DNA of 64,000 nt from Flavobacteriales bacterium (GTDB taxonomy: Bacteria; Bacteroidota; Bacteroidia; Flavobacteriales_C; GCA-002722245): positions 1-64,000 of the forward strand of contig JAHEZL010000017.1 in NCBI GenBank assembly GCA_023251095.1. The letters are read 5' to 3'. Numbering within the stretch: position 1 is the stretch's first letter; every line of letters begins with the position of its first letter. Below the pieces are notes generated by a model, which saw only the letters and a program-made list of their open reading frames with translations, was not told where the DNA came from and searched no databases. The position numbers and the translations under genes were made by a program. Below, one piece after another: positions 20,691 to 30,673 of this stretch.

Positions 20691-22187
20691 TTAATCAATA
20701 ATTTTTCTTCTTCGCAATTCGGTCATGAAGGAATCCCTCACTATAAAATAATCGGGACTCCTGTCGGCAAAGGCATCATCTAAATCGGGATGAACGGGAA
20801 GTTGACCTTCCAATGATCCTGCATATTTTCCTGCAAGCAAAGCCAAAGCGTGTTTTTTTACCTCGGCAGGATCATACTTTTCCAAAAGTTTTTTCCTTAC
20901 CAGTTCCGGTAAATCCCAAAAATTCGGGGAAAACGAAATGGTATTGGTATTGTTGAAGGCATATTTGCCGAACATAATTGCAGGAATGCCCATAAACATA
21001 GCTTCCAGGGCTGCCGTTCCAACAATGGTAAATACTAATTTCGATTGCTTGATGACTTCGTAACTGCTTATTTTATCATTCAACAACAAAACATTTTTAT
21101 TGCTCAGTATATCTTCATAAAAACTAACGTCCCTCACCCCAACCATCGTTGGATGATCTTTTACCACCAGGTACATATCTGCAGGCAAAGCCGAGGCAAT
21201 GTTCTTCACTAAATAATTTTGTTCAATGAAAAACTTACCCAATGAATCAACAGTGTACTCCGGCTGAAAATGAAGGAAAAACGAACAGAATTTAACGTTG
21301 GGAATCTCATTCAATACCAATTCAGCGTATGCTGCATGATCCTTTTGCGCTTTTTTAACCCTGGTGAATTTTTTAAGCAATGAAGAATCTACCTGACTAT
21401 AACGCACATTATTTACCAGTTCTTCTTTTTGCTCGTTCAGCTTCCTGTATGCCTTCCATTTTTGAATGATGGTGCTGAAGGAATTAGAACTAAGCTTGTT
21501 GTATCCTATGCTTAAATTCTTTTTGTAATAATCGAAATTAATAGTGGTTTGTTTTTTTGTAATGATCCTTTCATAAACAGGAACTACAACATCCAGGATG
21601 TCCTGAGGAATATCCTCAGTCAAATACTTCCTGTAATTTTCCAACGCAAGATCCCAATTCCAATACCAATCGTCATCCACCGAATAACGGGAAAAATATC
21701 TTGTTCCTATCGCACATAAGTAAGGCAATTCATCTCTTTCGAAAATTCGTTTTGTCAATCGGTAAATGGCCATGGTTGATTCGCCAAAACCCAATACCGG
21801 CGCGTATTTTTTATAGTAGTCCATGAATTTATCCACAGCAAAATTTAAATACTGAACGATAAAACTCTTGTCTTTTTTTGCTCTTATAAAGCGATCCACT
21901 TTAACGTCTTCCCAGAAAAAATTGTCATTGAAATGCTCTTCTAATTCAACAATATTTTTACTGATTTTCAGGTCGGTTACTTTTATGTCGGGATTGTAAA
22001 CAAAGCCATCTATAATATCAACCACCTCATCAAATACATCATACTGTTTTCCTATTTCAACATCTTCTCTTCCATGTACAAATAAAATCACCTTGTTATC
22101 AGGCGACGCCATGCGAAACGACTCGGAAAATGCAGTATACCATTTTATCAAAGAGGCATGTGCCCATACAAACATATACTTACTCAT
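20691..22187 (-). CDS. Putative glycosyltransferase, capsule-polysaccharide-biosynthesis-like
   Basis: C-terminal KLVFTIVGTAALEAMFMGIPAIMFGKYAFNN resembles capsule GT nucleotide-binding half. Confidence 0.45.
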   Translation of the reverse strand: MSKYMFVWAHASLIKWYTAFSESFRMASPDNKVILFVHGREDVEIGKQYDVFDEVVDIIDGFVYNPDIKVTDLKISKNIVELEEHFNDNFFWEDVKVDRFIRAKKDKSFIVQYLNFAVDKFMDYYKKYAPVLGFGESTMAIYRLTKRIFERDELPYLCAIGTRYFSRYSVDDDWYWNWDLALENYRKYLTEDIPQDILDVVVPVYERIITKKQTTINFDYYKKNLSIGYNKLSSNSFSTIIQKWKAYRKLNEQKEELVNNVRYSQVDSSLLKKFTRVKKAQKDHAAYAELVLNEIPNVKFCSFFLHFQPEYTVDSLGKFFIEQNYLVKNIASALPADMYLVVKDHPTMVGVRDVSFYEDILSNKNVLLLNDKISSYEVIKQSKLVFTIVGTAALEAMFMGIPAIMFGKYAFNNTNTISFSPNFWDLPELVRKKLLEKYDPAEVKKHALALLAGKYAGSLEGQLPVHPDLDDAFADRSPDYFIVRDSFMTELRRRKIID

Positions 22188-22723
22188 ACGTACTCTTTTT
22201 TTAATATCGAATACATTTCCAGATCAAGGTATTCTCCGTTTTTAAATAAGAAATCGCGCAAAACGCCTTCCTTCTTCATCCCTGCTTTTTCACAAATTTT
22301 TATCATGGCCTTGTTCCTTGAAGTTTGTCCGGAAAAAACACGATTCAAATTCAAAGTTTTAAAAGCATATTCCAGCAAAAGTTTGTAGCACTCATAGCCT
22401 ACTCCTTTTCCCCAGGCCGATTTCTCGCCAATGAGGATAGCCAGCTCTCCTGATTTGTTGATCCAGTTGATGGATTGTAACGACACGTTGCCCACATGCT
22501 CATTGTTTTCTTTCAGTCGGATAGCGAAAACAAAATTATTCTGGCTCTTCTGAATTTCTTCCACATAGGCACGGGCACGGGCTTCATTGTTGGGAAAAGT
22601 AGCGTGGGCATTGTCGCGACATACCTCAGAGTCGTTCAACCACTGAATGTATTTATCGCTAATATCGTCCACCGTTAACGGCGAAAGATAAATTTTGTCC
22701 CCGGTTAAGAAAGGATTAATCAT
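22184..22723 (-). CDS. GNAT-family N-acetyltransferase (RimJ-like)
   Basis: IYLSPLTVDDISDKYIQWLND, LAILIGEKSAWGKGVGYECYKLLLEYAF, NKAMIKICEKAGMKKEG. Confidence 0.82.
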   Translation of the reverse strand: MINPFLTGDKIYLSPLTVDDISDKYIQWLNDSEVCRDNAHATFPNNEARARAYVEEIQKSQNNFVFAIRLKENNEHVGNVSLQSINWINKSGELAILIGEKSAWGKGVGYECYKLLLEYAFKTLNLNRVFSGQTSRNKAMIKICEKAGMKKEGVLRDFLFKNGEYLDLEMYSILKKEYV

Positions 22724-23714
22724 TTTTTAAAAAATTATACAATTCGTCTTTCAATTTGTGTCCCTCCGTCACCACCTTACACTTCATCTCGTCAAATTTA
22801 AACAATTCTTGTGTCCTATTCAGCTCCACCCTCAAAACATTCTTTTTCATCAAAAGAGCTTCCACCACCATGTTTGAAAACATCCCGATTACATAATCGG
22901 CATAGTAATTCATTATTTTGGGATCCATATCCCTCACCTCCCTGATCTTCAGTTTTTCTGAATCGTAGCGGGCGATGATACCGGCATACTTCCCTTCCAC
23001 ACAGCGCGGATGCAGCTTAATGAGCACGTCATAGTTTTCTGCACGCCCCTCTTTTTGCAAAGTGCTGATTTCTTGCAGCACAGCTTCCAAAGTGGAAAAC
23101 TCATCAAATCCTATATCCGGCAAGTTATCCTTTACAGGATCGGAAATAAAGAGGATGGTTTTATTTTTTTCTACGCCGAGGAGTTGATAAAACTGCTCTT
23201 TCGAGAGTTGCGGACGGTAATCTTCAATCAACCGGTAATAGGGATTGCGATGCACTTCAATGATCTCCGGCGGGATTCCTTCCTTCTCAGCATCAAGACG
23301 GGCAGTTTCATTGAGCACCCATACCCCGGAAGGAAAAAATGCTTTTCCGTCCTTTAAAAAGCGATGAATGAAATTCACCCAATGGTCGATAAACGAAATA
23401 CTTTTGATGCCTTTTTCATTGGCGGTACTCACCCATAAAGCTTCGCGATTGCCAACAGAAGTGCCTAAAAAAAGGAGTTCGGGGAAATGTTCAATAAATA
23501 TTTTTTCAATGGCTTCCCTGCTGAAATCAATGGGTTGTACAAAGGGACGGATCTGGTCGTTCACATAACCGTCGGTACTGGTGTAAAAAAGAAAATCTTC
23601 TTTGGTCCACCCCTGTTGCATCAGCAGACTGATGAGGGAATATATAGTGTTTTGAGCCGCAGGATCAACGCCTACAAAAATGGTTTTTCCTTTTGGGAAA
23701 TCATTATAATTCAT
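22716..23714 (-). CDS. Hypothetical protein, possible GT-B fold transferase
   Basis: Central KTILFISDPVKDN and C-terminal YYADYVIGMFSNMVVEALLMKKNVLRVELN resemble GT-B/polysialyltransferase-like proteins; position in nonulosonic acid operon. Confidence 0.4.
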   Translation of the reverse strand: MNYNDFPKGKTIFVGVDPAAQNTIYSLISLLMQQGWTKEDFLFYTSTDGYVNDQIRPFVQPIDFSREAIEKIFIEHFPELLFLGTSVGNREALWVSTANEKGIKSISFIDHWVNFIHRFLKDGKAFFPSGVWVLNETARLDAEKEGIPPEIIEVHRNPYYRLIEDYRPQLSKEQFYQLLGVEKNKTILFISDPVKDNLPDIGFDEFSTLEAVLQEISTLQKEGRAENYDVLIKLHPRCVEGKYAGIIARYDSEKLKIREVRDMDPKIMNYYADYVIGMFSNMVVEALLMKKNVLRVELNRTQELFKFDEMKCKVVTEGHKLKDELYNFLKND

Positions 23715-25005
23715 TTTGTCTTTGAATTATCTCATCCATGTGTTGGTCTACTTTATAGAAAGCTTCCACTACCTGCTCCATATCGGATTGTGACATTGAC
23801 GAACGCATGAATTCGTGCGTGATCAATTGTTTTTCATGCATTTTTTCCACCACCGGACAAGAACCTTTGGCGTAGTTGAAATCTTCGGGGTTTCTTCCGT
23901 GGAAATGAATTTTTCTTTTTTGATAAATGCCTTGTAAATACAACGGACGCACGTAACCGCCACCTATCAGCGGATCTTTTTCACGCATGTAGGATGAAGG
24001 CAATTCAGCAGAAATCGCTTTAAGGTATTTTTCCCTGCTCAGTCCGTGATTTTTCTCCTCAAAATATTTGATCGGCTGTACATAATAGCAATGCTTGTAA
24101 ATATCGGCAGGAATAAGAGGATCGAGGTAAGTAATGCCTGTCAGCTCTTTTTGCAGGAAGTTGGCGTTTTTAATGCGCGATTCCAGTAAAGCATCAATTT
24201 TTTTCAATTGCTCTATTCCCATCGCCGCTTCCACTTCAGGAAAACGGAAGTTAAAACCGAATAAATTCGTGTAATCTGTAACGCCCTTGGCATCAGCCAC
24301 CGCTTCGGCATGGTTACGGATGAGCTGGCAACGTTCTGCATAATAATCGTCGTTGGTAGTGATCACACCACCTTCACCTGTATGGATATGTTTGTGGTAG
24401 TTCAAGCTGAAAACTCCCATGTGGCCCAAAGTACCTACAAATCTTCCTTTGTATTTCCCGAAAGGCGCCTGGGCACAGTCTTCAATCACTACAATATTGT
24501 GTTTTTTCGCCAGTTCCATGATAGGATCCATATCCACAGGATGACCGAAAATATGCACTACCAGTATGGCTTTCGTGCGAGAAGTAATTTTTGGTTGTAT
24601 GGTTTCTACAGATAAACAGAAATTGTTTTCGTCAATATCGGCAAACACCGGAATACCTCCCCAAAAAACGCAGGAGATGGCAGAGGCCGACATGGTGTAA
24701 GGCGAAACAATCACCTCATCACCGGGCTGAACACCTGCAGCACCCAAAGCAGCAACGAGTCCGCTAGTGTTGGAGTTAACGCTGATGGCATATTTGGCTT
24801 CATTTTTCTCAGCCCACATTTTTTCAAATTCCTGCACTTTCGGACCGCCGAAAAAGTCTTCATGCCAGCATCCCAGGTACTTGCTCAACACGCCTGTACG
24901 CATGGTTTCCGTCACTGCTTGTATTTCTTCTTCGCCTATTGTGTTGTAGGCTTCGAATAATTTTTCCCTAACCGGTTTTCCGCCAAATACTGCTAATTTA
25001 CTCAT
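23704..25005 (-). CDS. DegT/DnrJ/EryC1/StrS aminotransferase
   Basis: SVNSNTSGLVAALGAAGVQPGDEVIVSPYTMSASA, VIEDCAQAPFGKYKG, FSLNYHKHIHTGEGGVITTN (PLP Lys). Confidence 0.9.
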   Translation of the reverse strand: MSKLAVFGGKPVREKLFEAYNTIGEEEIQAVTETMRTGVLSKYLGCWHEDFFGGPKVQEFEKMWAEKNEAKYAISVNSNTSGLVAALGAAGVQPGDEVIVSPYTMSASAISCVFWGGIPVFADIDENNFCLSVETIQPKITSRTKAILVVHIFGHPVDMDPIMELAKKHNIVVIEDCAQAPFGKYKGRFVGTLGHMGVFSLNYHKHIHTGEGGVITTNDDYYAERCQLIRNHAEAVADAKGVTDYTNLFGFNFRFPEVEAAMGIEQLKKIDALLESRIKNANFLQKELTGITYLDPLIPADIYKHCYYVQPIKYFEEKNHGLSREKYLKAISAELPSSYMREKDPLIGGGYVRPLYLQGIYQKRKIHFHGRNPEDFNYAKGSCPVVEKMHEKQLITHEFMRSSMSQSDMEQVVEAFYKVDQHMDEIIQRQNEL

Positions 25006-25967
25006 GATGCATTTTTTATTTTCTGTATGATATCAAAAATATGTTTTTCATTGCTAACCGAAGAATCATTGTCGCTCTTTCCTTCCAAAATTTGCGCAAT
25101 CTTATCGCAAAGATAATATCCATATCGATCCAAACCGGTACTCTCTTTTTCTTTTTCAGGTAAGAGATTTACATAACCCGGAAATAAGGGATCGCTTTTA
25201 AGTGAGAATACATCGGCCCTTCCACAGAAATCGTACAATTTCACTCTCTTTTTTTCAAAAAACAAATCCAGCTCAATCACGCTGTATTGCCTCTCATCCA
25301 ATGCAGAAAACACTACGGGAAATTGCTCCTGTTTGCTTTTAACGTCAAGGGTAAAAGAAAGGGAAAGATCTTCGGGTTTGTAATCGTTTTTTGAATTGAA
25401 AATAGGATTACAAGTAATGGTTTCTGGCTGGAAAAGATAAGAGATAAGGTCGAGTAAATGCGAACCATTATTGCGCAAACCCTTTGAATAATATACGTTT
25501 CCGCTAAGCGTCTTGCCGAAATCTCCTGCAGCAATTTGTTTCTTGAGTTCCTGAAAATACGGAAGGTATTTCCGCACGTAATTGACATAAATTTTGGATG
25601 AATGCTCGAGCCATTGCTGCGATACCGCTTCCGACCAGAAAGGTTTTTCCACCACAAATAATTTGATTTCGGGACGGTCTTTCAATTGCTCGAGGTAACG
25701 CAGATTCACTTCGGGACTCGCTGCCAGCACCACCACTTCGGGATAGCTTTTCACTTCCGATAAATCAGCAATAACAGGCACTCCGGGAAAACGCTTTATT
25801 GCTTCAGCACGCAACTCTTCTTTGATATCGAGTAAAAAAGAAAGTTCAAAACCTGGATGATGGTAAAAGGATTTGGAATGGCTCAAAAAGGTAGCCGTAT
25901 CCGTCACTTCCTTATCGTAGGTCATGCCGATATTCCCCAAACCAATTATGCCTACCGTGTGCTTCAT
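25002..25967 (-). CDS. Gfo/Idh/MocA-type NAD(P)-dependent oxidoreductase
   Basis: VGIIGLGNIGMTYD, FVVEKPFW; ATG/stop overlap with DegT gene. Confidence 0.75.
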   Translation of the reverse strand: MKHTVGIIGLGNIGMTYDKEVTDTATFLSHSKSFYHHPGFELSFLLDIKEELRAEAIKRFPGVPVIADLSEVKSYPEVVVLAASPEVNLRYLEQLKDRPEIKLFVVEKPFWSEAVSQQWLEHSSKIYVNYVRKYLPYFQELKKQIAAGDFGKTLSGNVYYSKGLRNNGSHLLDLISYLFQPETITCNPIFNSKNDYKPEDLSLSFTLDVKSKQEQFPVVFSALDERQYSVIELDLFFEKKRVKLYDFCGRADVFSLKSDPLFPGYVNLLPEKEKESTGLDRYGYYLCDKIAQILEGKSDNDSSVSNEKHIFDIIQKIKNAS

Positions 25968-26746
25968 CCCTTAGAAAAATGCTTTTGGAATTCTATGTCG
26001 TTGAATACGGAATCCTTTTGCAATTCCAGCAATTTCGGGTTCTTCTTCATGTACTGCACCACTTCTCTTACGTTGTATTCTTTGCCTTCCGCAGCAGCGG
26101 CTTCAATGATATTTTTGATGAGCAAATAATCTCCTTTATTGTCGAGAGTTACTCTCAATTCAGGCCAGCGGATTTCTTCTTCTGCCACTACAGCTTTCAA
26201 AGAATATTCACCGCTTTTGTAGATGTATAAACTTACGTGTTCGCGGTCTTCCTTGCTTTGTGTTTTTTGATTGACTTCTTTCAGCACATTAAAACCGAAA
26301 GCCTGTACATCGTAGCCATCGGGATAACTGCGTACATGCGCGTTGGATACGTAATCCGCATCGCTGTTCAAATATTCCTGCACCACGAGGTCGATCACTT
26401 CAGGATCAATCAGCGGACAATCTCCGGTAAGCTCCACAATCACATCGGAATTCACCGAAGCCTGTGCATCCAAAACCCTTTGCAAAACATCTTCTTCACT
26501 GCCCTGAAATACTTTAACGCCTAATTTTTTACATAAGTCTACAATGGGCGTATCCGTTGCGTTTACAGTAGTAGCCACCACTATTTCATCCACCAGTTTT
26601 GCTCTTCGTATTCTTTCCACCATGTGCTGCAACAATGGTTTGCCGTCGGCCAGCATCAATACTTTTCCGGGCAAACGGGAACTGGTCATACGTGCTTCAA
26701 TGGAAGCCACTACTTTTAAATTTTCTTTTTTTCTCATATTATCCAA
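25964..26746 (-). CDS. SpsF-type cytidylyltransferase (copy 1)
   Basis: VASIEARMTSSRLPGKVLMLADGKPLLQHMVERI, VIVELTGDCPLIDPEVID. Confidence 0.85.
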   Translation of the reverse strand: MDNMRKKENLKVVASIEARMTSSRLPGKVLMLADGKPLLQHMVERIRRAKLVDEIVVATTVNATDTPIVDLCKKLGVKVFQGSEEDVLQRVLDAQASVNSDVIVELTGDCPLIDPEVIDLVVQEYLNSDADYVSNAHVRSYPDGYDVQAFGFNVLKEVNQKTQSKEDREHVSLYIYKSGEYSLKAVVAEEEIRWPELRVTLDNKGDYLLIKNIIEAAAAEGKEYNVREVVQYMKKNPKLLELQKDSVFNDIEFQKHFSKG

Positions 26747-27782
26747 TTAAATCCCAGCTGAGGGGAGTTCCTTGTTTGATATCTGCGTTGGCTTTTTTGG
26801 TGAGCGCCACATCAAAATATTTTGGTTTTAATCCTGTGCCCGGACGCACCACACGCACATTTTTTGCAGTCAGCGCTTCTCCTTTTTTGATGTCGGCTGC
26901 AGCAAATAATGATCTCTTGAACAACAGCGATTTCTCTTCTACTTTGCTCACTCCGTAAGTCACTTTTCCGAGAGATAAAAAAGCTCTTTCCGATTCTTCC
27001 ACCAATGATTTCAATTCATACGGTTCTATGGAAAAAGCTGAATCTACGCCACCATCGGCTCTTCTTAAGGTAAAATGTTTTTCAATCACACGGGCGCCCA
27101 AAGCAACAGAAGCGATGGAAACGCCAACACCCATTGTATGATCCGACAAACCAACATGCACACCAAACAATTCTCTCATATGGGGGATGGTTAAAATATT
27201 AGTGTTTTCAGGCGTTGCCGGATATGTACTAGTGCATTTCAATAAAATAAGATCCTTGCAACCCGCTTCTCTCAGGGTTCTCACGCCTGTTTCTAAATCG
27301 GCTAAACTCGCTGCTCCTGTGGACATGATCACCGGTTTTCCGGTTTTGGCAACTTTACGCAACAGAGGAATATCGGTATTTTCAAAAGAAGCAACCTTGA
27401 TGACAGGCACATCCAGATCCATTAAAAAATCTACTGCCGTTTCATCAAAAGGGCTGCTGAATACTTCCATTCCTTTTTCCTTCGCTCTTTTAAAAATGGG
27501 TGCGTGCCAATCCCAGGGCGTATAAGCTTCCTGATACAATTCATACAATTCGCGGCCATGCCACAATGAATTCGGGTCGGTGATGGTGAGTGCGCCCTTC
27601 ATTGTCATGGTATCGGCCGTATAGGTTTGCAATTTTATGGCATGTGCGCCGGAAGCAGCCGCAGCGTCAACAATTTCCAAGGCTCTGTTAAGATCCCCGT
27701 TGTGGTTTCCCGACATTTCCGCAATAACAAAAGGCTTGTGATTGTCTCCTATCGTATGTTTTCCTATTTGAATGTCCTTCAT
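26739..27782 (-). CDS. pseI: Pseudaminic acid synthase-like NeuB family protein with SAF domain
   Basis: PFVIAEMSGNHNGDLNRALEIVDAAAASGAHAIKLQTYT, KPVIMSTGAAS, LLKCTSTYPA, C-terminal SAF. Confidence 0.92.
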   Translation of the reverse strand: MKDIQIGKHTIGDNHKPFVIAEMSGNHNGDLNRALEIVDAAAASGAHAIKLQTYTADTMTMKGALTITDPNSLWHGRELYELYQEAYTPWDWHAPIFKRAKEKGMEVFSSPFDETAVDFLMDLDVPVIKVASFENTDIPLLRKVAKTGKPVIMSTGAASLADLETGVRTLREAGCKDLILLKCTSTYPATPENTNILTIPHMRELFGVHVGLSDHTMGVGVSIASVALGARVIEKHFTLRRADGGVDSAFSIEPYELKSLVEESERAFLSLGKVTYGVSKVEEKSLLFKRSLFAAADIKKGEALTAKNVRVVRPGTGLKPKYFDVALTKKANADIKQGTPLSWDLIG

Positions 27783-27787
27783 CGCAA

Positions 27788-28258
27788 TTAATTTAATGGT
27801 GTAAAGATATATTTTAAATACAGCGGGTGAGCGCTGTCTTCCTGTAATTTGAATCCTGCTTTTTCAAAAGTTTTTATGGATGAGATATTCTCTCTTTTGA
27901 TCAATGAAAAAATACGAATGTTTTTTCCGAAGCGCTGAACATATTCGGTCAGTGCCATTTGCAACATTTGCAAAGCATAGCCCTTTCCCCTGTGTTGCTG
28001 GTCCACGCTAATGTCCACTTGTAAATAGTCTCCTTTATCAATTCGTACTTGTCCTACTGCTTCTTTCTCTTCATTCACAAAAACCAGTAATAGCGCTTCC
28101 TCCTCCTTTAATTTTTTGCTGAACCAGAGATGGTGATTCTGAGGTGAAATCTGCGCTTCATTGAAGGAGTTTTTTCGCACATCCGCATCGTTGGCCCATT
28201 GCAGATACAATGCTTCATCAGCAGCAGTGGCGGTTCTATGCGACAGTTGACTCATCAA
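27788..28258 (-). CDS. pseH: GNAT-family acetyltransferase, PseH-like
   Basis: YLQWANDADVRKNSFNEAQISPQNHHLWFSKKL, VDISVDQQHRGKGYALQML. Confidence 0.75.
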   Translation of the reverse strand: MMSQLSHRTATAADEALYLQWANDADVRKNSFNEAQISPQNHHLWFSKKLKEEEALLLVFVNEEKEAVGQVRIDKGDYLQVDISVDQQHRGKGYALQMLQMALTEYVQRFGKNIRIFSLIKRENISSIKTFEKAGFKLQEDSAHPLYLKYIFTPLN

Positions 28259-28261
28259 AAT

Positions 28262-28972
28262 TTAATTTATGCTTCTGATAATCATGAAAGCTTCCGCATA
28301 ATTTTCTCCCACTTCAATGCCTCTTTTCTGAGCTAAAATAGTGAGTGCTTCCGGAGAGCGCGGGTGAGGATAAGCGCGCTTTTCAAACTCGTAGGACTCC
28401 ATCGCCTTAATTTTGGCATCTACGTTTTTCTTTTTCAAGCCTACGTACATGTTGGGACGGAAATACAAAGGATGATTGAAGGCCTGCCATTCTGTTGAAG
28501 ACGGCGTTTCAAAGGTGATAATGGTTTTCACCATTTCGTGCGACATAGGGCGACAGCCTGTGATCACCGCCTGGAAAGTCAACTGATGATCCACATTGGT
28601 ATCTCCGCCGTGGTGCGTAAAAATCACAGAAGGTTTAAATTCTTCTTTTTCCTTCTCAATCACTTTCACCAGATCCAGCACATTTACATCGTCAAAACGA
28701 TTGTCGGGAAAATCATAGATCCCCACAGATTCAAAGCCAACAGCTTTAATCGACGACTGTATATTTTTACGGTGTTGTTTCAGTTCCTTGTTCCATTTTG
28801 CGGCATCGCGCTGATCGGAACGGGAAGTAATTCCTTCGCCTAAAATAATGGCGCGAATCACGCAATTGTATTCATTCACCAGTTTATGGATGGTTCCGCC
28901 GAGGCCTAAAACCTCATCATCAGGATGCGCCACTACGGCCAATATCCTTTTATTTCTTAACGATTCTAACAT
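28262..28972 (-). CDS. PIG-L family (LmbE-like) deacetylase
   Basis: ILAVVAHPDDEVLGLGGTI, PSVIFTHHGGDTNVDHQ. Confidence 0.9.
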   Translation of the reverse strand: MLESLRNKRILAVVAHPDDEVLGLGGTIHKLVNEYNCVIRAIILGEGITSRSDQRDAAKWNKELKQHRKNIQSSIKAVGFESVGIYDFPDNRFDDVNVLDLVKVIEKEKEEFKPSVIFTHHGGDTNVDHQLTFQAVITGCRPMSHEMVKTIITFETPSSTEWQAFNHPLYFRPNMYVGLKKKNVDAKIKAMESYEFEKRAYPHPRSPEALTILAQKRGIEVGENYAEAFMIIRSIN

Positions 28973-29624
28973 GGGTGTTTAAAATATCTTTGGTTTCTAA
29001 ATTAGCATTTGTAAATTCTATCCGGAAATGTTCTGTTTCTAAATAAGAATGAGGATAGCCTTTGGCATCCAGCATCCTGATATGATCATACAGTTGCTCC
29101 AGGGATTCCAGCGCAGCAATGTTGCTGTCTTCCGGTTTTCTTCTTTTGAACAAAACCACTTCACCTTCCTGCTGACGGGGCGAAGGATTGGTGGCCACTA
29201 TTTCAACAATCATTTCTTTCATCAATTCGCCTGCTCTTACAAAAATCTCGGTGGCGGTGCCGCTTAATTCAAGATCTTTTTTCAGGTAAATGTCACCGGT
29301 ATCAATTCCCTCGGCTACTTTAAGCGCAGAAAGTCGGGTGCTCTTATGTCCGCGCACAATCAGGTTTTGCAAAGGACTCCCTCCTCTTCCGTAAGGCAGG
29401 TCCGTCATGTGAAAAACCACGCAGTTAAAGGAGGAATAAATGGATTTGGGAATAATATCCGACCAATGCGGAAAAAATATATAAGCAGGATTCAGGTCTT
29501 TTAAAGCTTCGGGATTTAACTCTGCTTTTGATTTTATGAAACCAACGTCGTCACCAAATTTTTTCCGGAGAAAATCTTCCAGTTCAGCGTATGCAGGATT
29601 GACATTGGCAATCAATATTTTCAT
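28950..29624 (-). CDS. Formyltransferase-family protein (methionyl-tRNA/sugar formyltransferase-like)
   Basis: FNCVVFHMTDLPYGRGGSPLQNLIVRGHKSTRLSALKVAEGIDTGDIY. Confidence 0.85.
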   Translation of the reverse strand: MKILIANVNPAYAELEDFLRKKFGDDVGFIKSKAELNPEALKDLNPAYIFFPHWSDIIPKSIYSSFNCVVFHMTDLPYGRGGSPLQNLIVRGHKSTRLSALKVAEGIDTGDIYLKKDLELSGTATEIFVRAGELMKEMIVEIVATNPSPRQQEGEVVLFKRRKPEDSNIAALESLEQLYDHIRMLDAKGYPHSYLETEHFRIEFTNANLETKDILNTHVRIVKK

Positions 29625-29653
29625 TCAGCAAATCTAAAATATTATAGGATCAA

Positions 29654-30673
29654 TCACAATGAAGAAAACACTTTTAAGAAATTCTGGTCCGAATGGCCAT
29701 CCACCACTTTTCTTTGTGCGGCCAGCAGCTGGTTTATTTTGGCTACATCGCCTGCCAGATGCTGAAAATATTCCAGCAATTCGGCAGAGGAAACTTTGGT
29801 AAAATCACCCACACTCACCAGGCAGTTTCTTTTTAAAAAACCATTATGGATTCCTATCTGGTTATCGATGTAATACCCGCCGAGATAACCCATTCCAACA
29901 GCACATATTTCATACGATAATCCGCTGGTGGGAGCAATGGCAATTTCACATTGGCCCATCAATGCAGCCATTTCCTCCGCATTTAAATTGTAATACACTT
30001 TTACTTTCAGTGCAGTACTTTTTAAAAATTGCTGTATTTCGGTTGTAAAAGGAAAAGTAGAAGCCAGTACCAAATGCAGCATCAATGGATGATTAATGCC
30101 CTCCAGAGCTTGCAGTGTTTTTAAGGTAACATTGAAATAATCGGCTCCGCCAAAACAAATGAACACATTTTCAACCTTTGAAATTTGTCGCTGCTGCTTA
30201 GCCATTTTTAAAAAAGGCGGACGCAGCATCGCGTATTTTTCACCCAGGCAATATTGTGTGTTTTCACGCTTTTCAAAAGCGTTTACAGGCAAATCTACTG
30301 CGTGGTTAATGATCACATTGGCCTGCGGAAAATCTTTGGCAAAATCATCAATCAAAGCCAAAGCTGCACCGCTGGCTTTAATTACTTTAAAATATTCTTC
30401 GGTGAACTGGTAGCCGTCAATTACAATAACATCGCCGGCATGGAGCATTTTTGCTACTTCCCGCGCTTCTTCCATCAAGGCAATATCGTTCAATTTTATG
30501 CAGCTGAATTTATTTTCCTGGACCAGATTGAAAGCAATTTCTGCGGAATCTTTTAAGATAAAACTACAATCAAATTTTTCTCTCAGCATGGAAGCCAGCG
30601 CCAAACAACGGGTCAAGTGACCCAATCCCACTTTGGTGCTTGCATCGGCCCTGAAAAAAATTCTTTTGTTCAT
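29654..30673 (-). CDS. pseG: UDP-2,4-diacetamido-2,4,6-trideoxy-altropyranose hydrolase-like (PseG)
   Basis: IFFRADASTKVGLGHLTRCLALASML, VFICFGGADYFNVTLKTLQAL. Confidence 0.85.
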   Translation of the reverse strand: MNKRIFFRADASTKVGLGHLTRCLALASMLREKFDCSFILKDSAEIAFNLVQENKFSCIKLNDIALMEEAREVAKMLHAGDVIVIDGYQFTEEYFKVIKASGAALALIDDFAKDFPQANVIINHAVDLPVNAFEKRENTQYCLGEKYAMLRPPFLKMAKQQRQISKVENVFICFGGADYFNVTLKTLQALEGINHPLMLHLVLASTFPFTTEIQQFLKSTALKVKVYYNLNAEEMAALMGQCEIAIAPTSGLSYEICAVGMGYLGGYYIDNQIGIHNGFLKRNCLVSVGDFTKVSSAELLEYFQHLAGDVAKINQLLAAQRKVVDGHSDQNFLKVFSSL

